Of a stretch of 64,000 bases of DNA, positions 44,101 to 53,603 are shown one piece after another. The stretch lies in contig OZ034968.1 in NCBI GenBank assembly GCA_964030785.1, positions 26,054,686-26,118,685 of the forward strand, in the 5' to 3' direction. This DNA comes from Siderastrea siderea (Eukaryota > Cnidaria > Anthozoa > Scleractinia > Rhizangiidae). The position numbers were made by a program, and so were the translations under genes. Each line of letters starts with the position of its first letter. Position 1 is the first letter of the stretch. Below the pieces are notes generated by a model that did not search any database, was not told where the DNA came from, and saw only the letters and a list, made by a program, of their open reading frames with translations.

Positions 44101-46774
44101 CAAGTCTATATACTTTAATTCGGTAAATTGTGATCGTCCAGGTGAGTGTAGTCCTGAGAAGGACTGTTTGAGGTGACATTGACTGACGTTTCGACAACCT
44201 GAGCGGAAGTCGTCATCAGAGTCAAGTGAACTGTAAATCGTCAGTAGATGTTATAAGTCTCAGGTCGTTGTCCAACTCACCTGGACGATCACACTTTACC
44301 GAATTGTGATATGGCTCCTGGGTTCAAACCGTTTACAGTTCTATATACTTTCTCGCCAAATTGAGGCGCGAAAGTAAATAGGCCTTCGACGAGAGATTAT
44401 AATCTCTTGCCCTTAAGTCGTTTTTTCGGGCGGCCATAAAATTGTAGTAGCTTCTTTGACTTCTAAAATATTATTACTTGGCTAAATAACAATCCTTTTT
44501 AGGCGGCCATCGTGCGGGCATGCGCACGTCGCCGACTCATAAAATGGACGTTTTTTGCTTTTCCTTTTCGTCGTCGTCGTCGTCGTCGTTGTTGTCTGTC
44601 ACTTGACGTAGTCTTCTTGGGGTCGCGCGGCCAACAGACACAACTGCACATCATAACTTGTTTTGCTGGTTTTAATCTTTAAGACAATTTTCTCTTTTTA
44701 TTATATATGGTGTCCATTTTCTCAATTTTGGAAAAGAAGTCACTGGATTCCCGTAAATATCTGAATTTCGCTGCCTTCACTGATGAGGCCAATTAAATAT
44801 TCAAAATGAAAATGGACCTTTGAACGACAATTGCATCGCTGTTATAACAATAGGTTGCAAGTAGTCTGGATCCAAATGGAGCCCTTGCCTGAAGGTTGAA
44901 ACATTTGTCGTGAATGCATAGGGGCCGTACTTCACGATATCACGGTTTAAGAACAATTTATATCTCCAGGTAAAGCTGCAGGGTTTTCTTTCTCTCTTAA
45001 AAGCGTCTCACTAAAACTCGTACAAAGGTCACCGATTACAAAGGCGAACTGTCAACAAAACAAAGTTCTCAAGTTGCTATTTGCTTAATCAGTTTAAAGA
45101 TCACTGAACAAACCTGGAATGTGTGCATCATTATTAATTGAAGCTATGACAAGCAAACAGTAAAATTGTTTCTATATTTGTTTCGTGAAAGAAAATCAAT
45201 ATGTCTGTCATTAGACGGAGTTATATTACTGTCACGCAGTCTCAAATCACCAACATATTCAAAACAACTAGAACACTGTTGTCAGACGTAAACAGTTACA
45301 TTTTTACTTAGCACACTTTAGAAACCGAATCGATTTTATCAGTTTTCAAAACTAATCTGTCAAATACAACTCACTATCAGTCTCCGGTAAGAGGCCTGCC
45401 GAACGAAAAGACGGTTTAACTGTTGAATCTTAAATATTTATGCCTTTAAATACAAAATTCCCGACATACCGGAAGTGCAAATTGTCCATAACAGGTCATC
45501 GGAAACCAAGAACCTTTTTTCCTTAGGAAAAGGGGAGGAGGGTGGGGTGGGGTTGAGAGACTATCGGCCGCCTGTAAATTCTTCAGAACTTCTTGTTTAT
45601 CTCGTTGAAGAAACGAACTCGATGGTTGGGAGACAAACGATATCGTCCAGAGGAGATATTCGGGCATTGACTATAGATATTCACTTCAGGCTTTCCTTTA
45701 TGTTACGCTGAACTTTACAGGTAACGAACCTAATGCAAATTGGCAAAAACTGTAGCTTTTGCTCATTTGCATTTACGGTTCGGCACATTAATACTTCGAC
45801 GTTTGACCAAGGCCTAAGCATTTTCAGCAATCATGTATCTGAAGTGACTGTCTATAAAGGATTAAGTGTGCACCTTGTAATTGCAGTAGCTCCTCTCGTA
45901 CCAGACGCGACGACAGCACCTTCCGTTGTAGCAAAAGGACAAAGAATCAATTCATCAACATGGTCTCCCTTGACACGAAGTGGACCAATCACACCCAGCG
46001 GAATCTTAGCTAATCCTATGAGATTTTCAATATTTCCTGAAAAAGTTTCGGTGGAATGACTTTGGAACTTTTGAGGATTCAGCCACTGGCCAACGTTTGT
46101 TAGAGATGTGGAAGTGAATCGTTCGACCCATTGTCTCCTAAGATCGCAGTCTTTAAGCTTGTAGCTATCTCTGTACGGTACCTCAGAAAGAAAAGAAACC
46201 AATCACAAGATAAATGTAAGAAGACACCCGCCGCGTTCCATTGCGACTTCTCTAAACAAAGTGCCTGCTCGTTGAATAAGGAGCTACGGCATTTAATGAT
46301 ACAAAGTTATCGTTACTGATTAGTCGACACACGACACTAAAATTCAACAAACCCAGTTAAAAAGCAATATGCTGGATAATAATATTGCATACACTGGTTC
46401 AGCGACTAATTGTCCTCGATATAGTATGGTCCAAAATGTTCGTACTGAAAACAGAGGTGAATTCGAAGCCGGCCAATATGCAGCCGTAATTTTAATTTGT
46501 TGCGACTCAACCGCTGCCTCCTTATAAGAACGGCATTTTTCGTTCAGATTCGGGGAATAAATTACCGCGTTACAGATTATTTAGAACTTAAACTTACTTG
46601 CTTAAACTTTGCCTTAACATATCAATCATCGATTGTTGCACGTACCTTGATTTGCCCAAAATTATTTTGGTCAACATCTTTGCTAAACATGCGACTGATC
46701 CCGGCGATATATTTTGTTCTCGCTCGAAATTTAAGAGAAGGTTTTCCTCGCGGAATCCAAAGTGTCCTTATCAT
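30969..46774 (-). CDS. HMG-CoA reductase copy A (complete, 7 exons)
   Basis: Exons in transcript order: 46774-46646, 46181-45874, 41699-41512, 40836-40571, 39690-39492, 39309-39176, 31100-30969. They join in phase to 451 residues. Hallmarks: ENLIG near 95, the ATTEGAVVAS block with catalytic Glu at 131, DAAGQN at 222-227, SGDK with Lys 266, TGQD with Asp 340, TVGGGTGTPT near 386, and AISTLS-like EISTLSAVASGQFASAH with His 442. These match the Glu/Lys/Asp/His set of hydroxymethylglutaryl-CoA reductases, which reduce HMG-CoA to mevalonate using NAD(P)H. Only ~43 residues precede the catalytic part, so the sterol-sensing membrane domain of the vertebrate enzyme (888 residues) is absent and a soluble enzyme is inferred. 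The DAAGQN form and the GRNRP C-terminus differ from the class I animal enzyme (DAMGMN). Confidence 0.93.
31685..32540 (+). mobile_element. Composite repeat family, copy 2, with tRNA-like segment
   Basis: Nearly identical in reverse orientation to 57410-58315. At 32313-32372 (+ strand) a tRNA-like segment carries A-box-like TGGCCTAGTGG and B-box-like GGGTTCGACAC, as in tRNA-derived SINEs; an A/T-rich tail and ccacttttaggcttggctaa follow. The left end is GC-rich and self-complementary (gcggagccagcg...cgctgacg-like). ORFs across it are not genes; all three copies break the frames differently. Confidence 0.75.
32790..33250 (+). repeat. gggta-rich minisatellite-like repeat
   Basis: Repeated variants of 'tatatgaaagggtaggga' and 'aggtatgtgaaaggggta', bracketed by 'gggggtactcc' and 'cccccgtataaaactttgta'. 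Related blocks are at 3650-4080 and 52150-52320. ORFs here are repeat artefacts. Confidence 0.65.
33425..33897 (+). pseudogene. CR1-like ORF1, SGNH/esterase-type domain, 5'-truncated
   Basis: The frame is open before the first ATG (33451), with PGKTTDEMAEAV, then VIIHTGTNNL (block III-type GxND-like motif of SGNH hydrolases), RIGISGIIYRED, and a final LNGSKLHLNVKGSSLLA in which the Asp-x-x-His-like position reads L-H-L. CR1 elements often carry such an esterase domain in ORF1. The GDS nucleophile block upstream is missing, so this is only the C-terminal part. Confidence 0.75.
33938..34604 (+). pseudogene. CR1-like ORF2, endonuclease part
   Basis: Residues show LACLNISSPPKHIDEL, catalytic-site AINETRL, GGVCFYIR, MGDLNFYM, and WIDVIFAS: the APE-type endonuclease of non-LTR elements. 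The frame runs into the MITE at 34608, which places a stop at 34651; it resumes after the MITE with SISDHSLV. Confidence 0.85.
34608..34845. mobile_element. MITE with GGGCCCGTTTCTCG termini and CTG target duplication
   Basis: Perfect ~40 bp inverted repeats (left GGGCCCGTTTCTCGAAACTC, right its complement). CTG is duplicated at 34605-34607 and 34846-34848. Removing the element and one CTG restores the LINE reading frame across TCT GGA GTG TCC, confirming the boundaries. 238 bp, no ORF. A 3-bp target duplication is usual for PIF/Harbinger-type transposases (inference). Confidence 0.93.
34849..36780 (+). pseudogene. CR1-like ORF2, reverse transcriptase part, frameshifted
   Basis: From SDHSLVYV the frame runs to 35340, where an extra A in attaaatgaa shifts it; it continues in the next frame from NEVTSRKSNKSV. 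Motifs: TGLDSISARLL, FPDDWKNARITPLFK, IIPVVAKVFERIIYDQL, FLDLKKAFDTVDHNILLSKL, GVPQGTILGPLL, catalytic YADD, and FDYCSVVWGCC. A TGA at 36778 stands where the family has Trp, and another stop follows at about 36846. Confidence 0.88.
37999..38145. repeat. (ACT)n/(ACG)n trinucleotide microsatellite
   Basis: Continuous cta/cga triplets, about 145 bp, in HMGR-A intron 6. Confidence 0.95.
38288..38715 (+). repeat. Dispersed repeat, copy 2
   Basis: Aligns with 12765-13205, including ctacaagatg, tgacgtcatcca, the doubled gccatcttgg block and agctactgaaaacggcagg. Non-coding. Confidence 0.75.
39176..39309 (-). CDS. HMGR-A exon 6
   Basis: Contains IYTSLVIPTLLIGTVGGGTG then TPTAKECLQAIGCFGK. Acceptor ccgtttcag, donor GGAAAG|gtaggg. 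The protein is identical to copy B exon 6. Confidence 0.94.
39492..39690 (-). CDS. HMGR-A exon 5
   Basis: Begins VDSATLYKAFHAFHLAAQRS; contains ISAATGQDLACVHESSWA. Acceptor atgtttaag, donor GGCAG|gtaaca. GQD contains the candidate catalytic Asp. Confidence 0.92.
40571..40836 (-). CDS. HMGR-A exon 4
   Basis: Begins RNLLMEFVYDSADAAGQNAV; contains LSGDKSAVAKNYIIGRG. Acceptor tttctag, donor CTAAAG|gtaaca. Carries the substrate/cofactor motif DAAGQN and the candidate catalytic Lys. Confidence 0.93.
41512..41699 (-). CDS. HMGR-A exon 3
   Basis: Begins with the split Arg codon, then CGGVTARVIKRRIMRTPHFV; ends LQTLEPWFIG. Acceptor gcactgcag, donor TTATTG|gtaagc. Differs from copy B exon 3 by one residue (His versus Tyr). 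Confidence 0.93.
41783..43278. mobile_element. Long foldback element (~1.5 kb) in HMGR-A intron 2
   Basis: Left end GGCCCTTTAGGGACAAAATA pairs with right end TATTTTGTCCGTAAAGGGCC. Pairing continues almost to the centre (~42540): e.g. gatgaggaagtggaaat with atttctgcttcctcatc, and ccagcttctgggcattttgag with its complement near 42715. Both arms contain a ~21 bp tandem motif (gatacaactaaaagatgttc). Arms exceed 550 bp. No transposase ORF. Confidence 0.85.
43279..45873. other. Left part of HMGR-A intron 2 near exon 2
   Basis: No coding exon recognised. 44118-44305 is a short TIR element. 44569-44596 is a (TCG)n run. The rest looks like ordinary intron. Confidence 0.5.
44118..44305. mobile_element. 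MITE with CGGTAAA...TTTACCG termini
   Basis: Left cggtaaattgtgatcgtcca and right tggacgatcacactttaccg pair, continuing into ggtgagt/actcacc, and are flanked by aatt on both sides. The centre contains 'ttgactgacgttt...cgtcatcagagtcaagtg', and related cores occur near 40900-41060 and 62110-62210 in the HMGR introns. Confidence 0.75.
45874..46181 (-). CDS. HMGR-A exon 2
   Basis: Begins VPYRDSYKLKDCDLRRQWVE, includes GNIENLIGLAKIPLGVIGPL and ends ATTEGAVVASGTRGATAIT. Acceptor tttctttctgag, donor ACAAG|gtgcac. Holds the catalytic Glu and the P-x-G-V-x-G-P-L-R-V dimer-face motif of HMG-CoA reductases. Confidence 0.93.
46182..46645. other. HMGR-A intron 1
   Basis: 464 bp between exons 1 and 2 with AG/GT borders; nothing else recognised. 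Confidence 0.6.
46646..46774 (-). CDS. HMGR-A exon 1
   Basis: Encodes MIRTLWIPRGKPSLKFRART then KYIAGISRMFSKDVDQNNFGQIK and splices in phase 0 (AAG|gtacgt) to exon 2. The start was chosen as the first ATG of the open frame. An AG acceptor-like site just upstream (46787) suggests a 5' UTR exon. The N-terminus is basic and amphipathic (R/K-rich, few acids); a mitochondrial targeting role is possible but not shown. Confidence 0.65.
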
Positions 46775-46932
46775 CGTTGATAGTGCCTGCGAAGGAATAT
46801 TTAGTCAAAACAAAAGTTAGTTGATGAAATTTGGATCACGTTGCAATTTTAGTTGTGACATTTGCTTTGAATTTACACGTGCATGGTGTTTGAGTGTTTC
46901 GCGGGGCTTTTCGCAGTTGGTGTGTACAAGTC

Positions 46933-47090
46933 ATGGCCACGGCGGCACTGCTGATCTTTTTGGTTTATAAAAGACCATGCATGCAAGTAGTACCTTGGTT
47001 AAACAAAGCCGTTTCAGCTACCGGCACCGACAAGTTGGGAGGCCGCAGACAAAGCCAAGAAACTAGACGTGAGCGTCGAAAAAGAAACGT
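46933..47090 (+). CDS. Candidate divergent first exon, unidentified
   Basis: ATG in good context (gtcATGG) opens MATAALLIFLVYKRPCMQVV, a short hydrophobic N-terminus followed by a very basic stretch (RRERRKRN), ending at a strong donor (CGT|gtaagt). It lies head to head with HMGR-A, 158 bp from its ATG. A possible next exon starts at 47699 (ctttcag|G), in phase to give VKKNTRPRYYAL. I recognise no family and cannot exclude chance. Confidence 0.25.
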
Positions 47091-47221
47091 GTAAGTCGAG
47101 TTCAAGTACGCATGGAGAAGCAAGTCTCTCCCTGTGTTTCAGTTAAGGCTGAACAATTCTTAGTTCAAGCTTTTTTTATGTAGTTTGTTTAATAGAATGA
47201 AAATGGTGTGAACTGCGAAAA

Positions 47222-47390
47222 TACAAATGAAATGAAGATGTTACCATCGCAGTTGTAATCCCAATTTAAACAAATGCGATTAAGCCCCCCCCCCCCAAAA
47301 AAAAAGAAAAATCTTTTTTCGGGTTTAATTCGCAATTGCCTAAATTATGATTACAACTGCAATGGTCACATCTTCATCTCAGTTTGTTTA
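47222..47390. mobile_element. Short foldback element
   Basis: Left arm gaagatgttaccatcgcagt, tgtaatc pairs with right arm gattacaactgcaatggtca, catcttc, with an imperfect aatgcgatta/taattcgcaat inner pair around a C/A-rich centre. Arms ~60 bp; no ORF. Confidence 0.65.
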
Positions 47391-47731
47391 ATTAAAGTTT
47401 TGCCGAGGTTGAAAATATTTATTTAAAAGGAATGGCATAACTGTTGGTAATACCCAAAATTAAGAGAAAGATTTTGACTTAAGTAATGGTTTTTCTTTCG
47501 ATTCGTTTATTGCTATTACAGTGAAAGATTTATTAATGGCAATACACTAATCAGTGTAGAATCTAATTGTCTTCTTGACGTCACCGTCTTCGTGTTGTTT
47601 TTATCGATTTAATTTTGTGCATTTATCTGTAGGTTCTATGTAGACCCTTTGTAGTCATTAGTATGCTCCATATAGAAAAAAACTAATGTGGCTTTCAGGA
47701 AAAAGAACACAAGGCCTCGTTACTATGCTCT

Positions 47732-47916
47732 TAGCCTGCGTAGCAAGCGTTTCCGTAGGTTTTCCGCCCGTTTGAGGCATTTTTCGCTATTTGGCGCGCG
47801 AAAAATTAAGGCGAGCGCGCACTTTTTTGCGCTCGCCCTAATTTTCGCGCGTTCAAAAACCAAAAAGAGCTTCAAGCCTGCGGAAAGCCCTACAGAAACA
47901 CTTGCTACGCAGGCTA
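47732..47916. mobile_element. Palindromic MITE with 9-bp target duplication
   Basis: Left TAGCCTGCGTAGCAAGCGTT pairs with right cttgctacgcaggcta (mismatch near the tip of the 20-mer); the centre is a GC-rich hairpin (ggcgagcgcgc/gcgctcgcc). CTATGCTCT is duplicated exactly at 47723-47731 and 47917-47925. A 9-bp duplication fits Mutator-type transposition. The element interrupts the candidate exon beginning at 47699. Confidence 0.9.
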
Positions 47917-48509
47917 CTATGCTCTATGAGATAGTGCGTACTAATGAGGCTATATAGATTCATTGAACGCACAAATTCTCAGCGAGTACTTAAATTAATA
48001 ACCAGGCACTTTCGTTGCCCTTCAAAACCCCCGCCACTTTACGTAATACTAAGGACAGTTTATGAGTTGTCTAACAACTCTAAAAAAAAAAAAAACAGCA
48101 TCCCTTGATTTGCGTACTAAGTTGGACTAGAACAGTCTACCAAAGCAAATTCGTTTTAGTTTAATTTATCTTATCTTATACCAATTTCTTCAGTTTTCAG
48201 ATTTATATTAAGTTATTGCAAAGTTTCATGCTTAGAACCTTCTTTGTTTACAAGATACAGTGTGAATTATCGTGCCCGAAATCAGCCCGACTGAAAAGTT
48301 TCGGAGCTTTCGAGAATCGCACGCCTGGCCTCAAGTTGTAGATAACAGAAAGTTGGAGTTATTCGAGGATCAAGATAACGGGATTCTTCTGTATTTAATA
48401 GGACAATCACATGACTTGTGGTTTATTTGTGGCCCGAGTAGTATCTTTCCATCTGCTTTGATGGAAATCCTTTCCATCATCTTGCTGATAGTATTTTTTC
48501 CCATAGGCT

Positions 48510-49373
48510 CATTTCTGTACCAGTGTGCTTGCTTGTCGGAGGCTTGCAAAGTTTATATTCTTGGTGGTAGCTTTGTTTGGAGTCTGAAACAGTGCCTTGC
48601 AGTCGGGATGAGGCTTGCTGAGGTAAATTTCAAACGCAGCCACTGGATCAAGTGCAGCTGAAGTTTCGTACATACGAACATCCGAGTATGACTGCTCAGA
48701 CTGTTTAGCGCCTCCTTGGTAATCTTTAGTTTGTTCAGTAAGTTTTTCGGTGATGTATAAACGGGCTCCAGTGTCATCAGTTTTTATTTCAAATGACTGC
48801 CTTGTAAGCTCCCGCCATCCCTCTCTGCCGCGGCGAGCAAAATGAAAACACAACGAAAACCAAATAAACTCAACTAACTTCTCCGCATCCTTCCAAACGC
48901 CGTCCGTGTTCTGCCCTTCCATAAAGTATCGATTCAATTTCTGCATGTCTCCTGACTGAATGGATGATTTGTGCTTTGGTTTCGCATTGTTTTCTTTCGT
49001 AAATAGCTTGGCCTTTGCCTCAAACATTTTGTTGGCAGACATGAATTCGCTGTCTTGCAAAATGTTTATGTTTCGGCTGAGTGGAGCACAGGTTAGATGG
49101 CAATGAATGGCCGCTCTAATTCCAGTCAATGCACTTGGAGTTAATGCTTGGCCTTTCTCAGTTTTCACTTCAGTGAAGAACTTTCACAGAATTTCACTCA
49201 AGTCCGTTGCACTTACTGTTTTGAGATCCACTGTAATTTTTCTTTTCTCACACCATTTCTCGAACTTTTTTACTCCCCACTCAGTTGCTCTCTTGGTGTT
49301 TTTCGCTTTTTCGCTCGTTGTCTAAGTCCGAGTTTTGACTAGAAAAAAGCTGAAAATTTGGGACTTCTTCCAT
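48510..49373 (-). pseudogene. Crypton-like tyrosine recombinase (DUF3504) remnant
   Basis: The - strand frame from 49168 shows LTPSALTGIRAAIHCHLTCA, FMSANKMFEAKAKLF, DMQKLNRYFMEG and FHFARRGREGWRELTRQSFE, the pattern of the Crypton-derived DUF3504 domain also found in ZMYM, QRICH1 and KCTD1 relatives. The 5' part (from ATG 49373, MEEVPNFQLFSSQNSD) is joined by a frameshift near 49290 (then ATEWGVKKFEKWCEKRKI) and a TGA at about 49194 (SEIL stop KFFTEV). The 3' side ends at NINFASLRQASTLVQK without the C-terminal recombinase block (R..H..R and Tyr), so it is truncated and inactive. Confidence 0.75.
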
Positions 49374-52300
49374 TTTAAAATAAAATCTCCAAACGGCAAA
49401 ACGTTCACTACGCAAGCTGTTCGCGCCTGAATGGTTTTCCCGCGTCAATAAACGTAATCTGATTGGTTAATATTCATCGGATGATAAACCGTGAACCAAT
49501 CAGAAACAGGGCCGTAAATGCGTTTGCAGCCCGTCAAATTCAATATCGCCCTCCACTCACGCATGTTTTCACGCGAAGGTAGTTTCTTATTTGGCCGCGT
49601 ATATTGATAATAATTAAGCTTAGCGAACGAAAAGAAGCAATAAATTGAAGGAGACTGTCACACTTAGCAAATATAGCAAAATGACGAGAAATGTTGAAAA
49701 CTGGAAAAATATTTCTTTTTTAAAATCACCACATTTACAGACGTTTGTATATGTGTTGCCAGAGTTAATCCCATTTTTTCCAACCTCACATATTAGCTAA
49801 ATTTCATATGCAACTTTTGGGCCTGATGACTGTTAGTTTAACCGTTGAATTTCAATTTTCAAGATACTCCAAATGACATGAACAGAGTTCGGCCAATCCC
49901 GCGCTAATCGTAGTGTAGATTTGCTGGCATAAGTCAATAATTCCGCCCGTAATGAATCCGTTTTCGCTAGCAAGAAAAATTTCTGTAACCCATAGTAATG
50001 ACTTTCTGACACTGACACGATAATATGTTAAAATTATTGTGATGTTAAGTGTGCTGAATGCACCGAAATATAGCTATTACCATTTCTTAAGGCCTCGTGA
50101 TCGGTCAAGCGGATTTGACATGATCTAACTTTGTTGAATACAACTTTGTTGTAGAAATGTTTGATTTGAAATCAAATTTTCTTCGCCAGCAGTCACAGTT
50201 ATTCCGCCGACATCCTTTGGAATCATATACCGACATCATTCGACAGGGTTCCAAAACGAGTATAACTCTCCAAATTCAACAGTAGTGAACAGTGTTGAAT
50301 AGAATTGTTCAATCGTGATACAATGTAACTATAAAGCATCTGTTGACATGAAAAGGAATAGCAAGTAGTTTCTTGGAGAAAACATAGTAGTTGGAATTCA
50401 TCAAGTCCGGTGTCATGCGATAGTTTTTGACAAAATGGCATACTGTCCCTGAGAGAGCTCTAAAAGAGATATATACTAGCAACAATTCGGAGAACAGTCA
50501 TACAAAATGAACAAAAGAGTCTTGTATCAAAGTGCGCGCAGCCAAAGTTTAAATTTACAATCAAATTTTAAACTAAAGTTTAAATTTTGCAACATATTAT
50601 TAAAGTTTAAATTTACAACTGATTAAAAGACTTCTGCACTAACCTGATGTACACCTAGCGAGTGAATGCCGGCGGGCGGATTTCGTCCTCGCAAGATGAC
50701 TAAGCATTTTTAAAAATGTTAACAAATAACATCGTCGGATAAGCGGGGGGCCGGAGGCGGTGATTTCTAGTTATCAAAAACCAAAACAAAAATAAAAGAT
50801 TAGCTCAGAAACCTGCTCAGGTTTCACTCAGTTTTAATTTCAAGACTTGCTCTTTCACTTCTAATCACTTAGTCTTAAACGAATCACGTACGGTTAACCT
50901 CGTTCTTTAAAACATTTGCCGCAAAATGACTTGTTGTCCCGCTGACACAGGCCATAGTTAGTCGAGGGACTAATTATGGAACTCGGCAGAGTTCAAAGGC
51001 GATAACAAAGGAGGTAAAATTTATTGTTGGACATTCCACGACCGTGCACAATCTTTTGTTTTTTTCGTTTGAGATCACACTGTATAGCTGAATAATTTAG
51101 GGAAACATTTCTATTGGTCTGTTGTTCGAACTAAGTTCAAAAGCTATTGTGGTTGTGCACGGTCAAGGCCGAAAAACGGTAACAAAAACCTCGAACAAAG
51201 AAAGTTATCAATTTTGATAACCATTGCGCTTTATTAACTATATGCACAGGCCGATTGCTGCTTACGTCCGCAGTCTGGGTTAATAACTACACTCCTTTTT
51301 TTTATAAGAACCTTTCATAAGAACATCGAGGCTGGAACTGGCCATGATTTTAAGAGCATGCTAAGAATATACACTAGGCTGAGATTTTGTTAAGAACGTC
51401 TTTATCTTGTCTTCATATTTGTAGAATAAGCTATGTGAGAATTAAATAAAGTATAATAATGTGGTCAGAGTAATTTATAACCTATTTGAGCACCAAATGC
51501 TGGAATTTTTGCGACGTCGCAAGTCATCTTCCATGTTTTTAAAAAGCAAACACGTATAACGTTTAGGGAATTGGTAGAATTTAACCTATTTGTTCTTTCT
51601 TTCATTCAGAACTATGACTTACTGAAATGCTATACTATTAACCTTAAGAACATTGTTAAGAACGTTTCAGGTTCAAATTGCCAAAAAAATAAGAACATTC
51701 AGTTCCGGTTCAGCCTCAGCTAAAAATTTGACGTTCTTATATAAAAAACAGAGTGTACTGAAAGTTTAATTAAACTTGGCGAACGAAAAGATGCAACTAA
51801 TTGAAATGGACCGTTAAACATAGTTGATGCAGTTAATATGAAGGGGAAATGTTGAAAATTGAAGAAAATTTTCTTTTTGAAACCGACAGATTTACGTAGA
51901 TTTGCATGCGTGTGTACATGTGGCAAGAATTTAAAATTGCCAACCAGCATTACAAGCGCCTGTAAATATTTTATCTTTTAAATGCATACCTTGAAACCGA
52001 CTTGGTTATTACCCTCTTAAATGAACCGTTTACTTATTAGGTATACTTAGCCTATCCATGTAGCACTGAGGAAAATTTCGCCAGATCCAATTGCTAGTGT
52101 TGTTGTTGTTTTGCCCTCGATCCGAGGTTAAAAGCCAATTAACAACAACTGCGGGAGGGAGTACTCTGCTACACGGGGAGGCTACGCCGAGTATATGAAA
52201 GGGTAGGAAAATTTGTTGTGTTACTGTTTTAAAGGGGGACCGAAATAAACCCTAAACTAAAAGGGAAGGCAGCTAAATCTGAGTTACTGAAAAGGGTTGC

Positions 52301-53603
52301 AAACATTTTGGCAGAAATTACATCATAAAGAGTTTTTAAAAGTTCAAGGCATTCGAGCGACTGATAGCCCAATAAAATGTCCTGTTCTTAGCTTATTCGC
52401 GTTTTAAAAAAAGTTCCATTTCTGTTCTAAGCATATGAATGGGTTATCGTTCCCATTAAAATTAGTATATTAAAGGTCGAGGGTACAGAGCGCAACCTAC
52501 TCGTAGAAAATTTTATCGAGTACCCCCCCCCCCCCACCCCCGTCCCCCGACAAAATAATTCTCCGCAAGAATAAATCCCTTTAGTCAAATAATCGAGTAA
52601 TTTGTAATGCAAACTTGCGCTGTTGGAACGACAGCGATATTGGACTAATGCATCAGTTAATTGAAACCTTGGCTCCCGACCCCCGGGACATAGCAGGGAC
52701 TTAAACATTGACCCGGTGTTAAAAAGCCTCTAATTTTCCCATTCCCGGGGTCCTGTAGCGTGTTAAAAGCCCCGCATAGCCCCGGCGTACAGTGGAGCAT
52801 CATTACTTCAAAATCAAATAACACACAACTCAATTTGGGTTCTCAGGTCTCAGACTCATTGCAAACGACAACTTAATTCACTTGTGCTCAAATGAATTCT
52901 GTTTAAACTCCAGCGGCAACGCAAGCTCGATTGTACATACGTCCTATTGCGACTGCCATTTGTACTGAAAATTGACCTTTTAATTAACAGTTTTCACTTA
53001 TACACAGGAGTGATTTTTGTCCATTCTTGTTGAAGTTCGAGTTCATGTGAAAAATTGACATTGCGACGCGCACGAAGTTTAGCTTATTATTGTCGAAAAC
53101 GTGATAAGATTATTGATTGAAAATTATTAAATTGCCAGCATACTGCCGATTTTGATAATGCACGGTTCAAGTCTTGCCTTGGACTTGCTAGTCCTGTGTA
53201 TCCAGTTCTCGGATAACATCACAAACGCCATCTTGGAAAAGAAGGACTCTGCTTCAGTCCTTCCCCGCTCCGGGGACAAATGTGTGTTATTAAATCACCG
53301 TTCAATATCCCAGGTAACACAGACATTTTTTTACTTTTTAATTTGGCCAACCCGTCGTTAACTATGGGTTAAATCCTGGCTTTGGCTGCGTTAAATCCCA
53401 GCTATGTCCTGGGGGTCGGGGGGCCGGGATTTTAATTGACTGATGCATAAGCAGTTGGATTTCGTTTACGTTTCGAGGCTAGTGTATTTTCAGCGGACAG
53501 AGTTAACCGCCCAGTTACATCATAAAATACTCCTATCAAAGTTAGGGTGGATTCATTTGCCGCATACGCGTACAGCAAAAAATGCGACAACCTGTTTGCT
53601 TCC
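49374..53603. other. Gene-free region between Crypton remnant and duplicated block
   Basis: No exon recognised. 49600-49800 and 51755-51950 share a degenerate repeat (gcgaacgaaaag...aaatgttgaaaa). 51030-51215 (accgtgcacaatcttttg...aaaacggtaacaaaaac) recurs at 60325-60478. 52150-52320 is a gggta-rich repeat. Poly-C at 52506-52523. Confidence 0.5.

Noticed and set aside
48272..48661. + strand ORF of 129 codons with a hydrophobic segment
   Set aside because: Its second half is antisense to the Crypton-like frame; no family recognised and no splice support.
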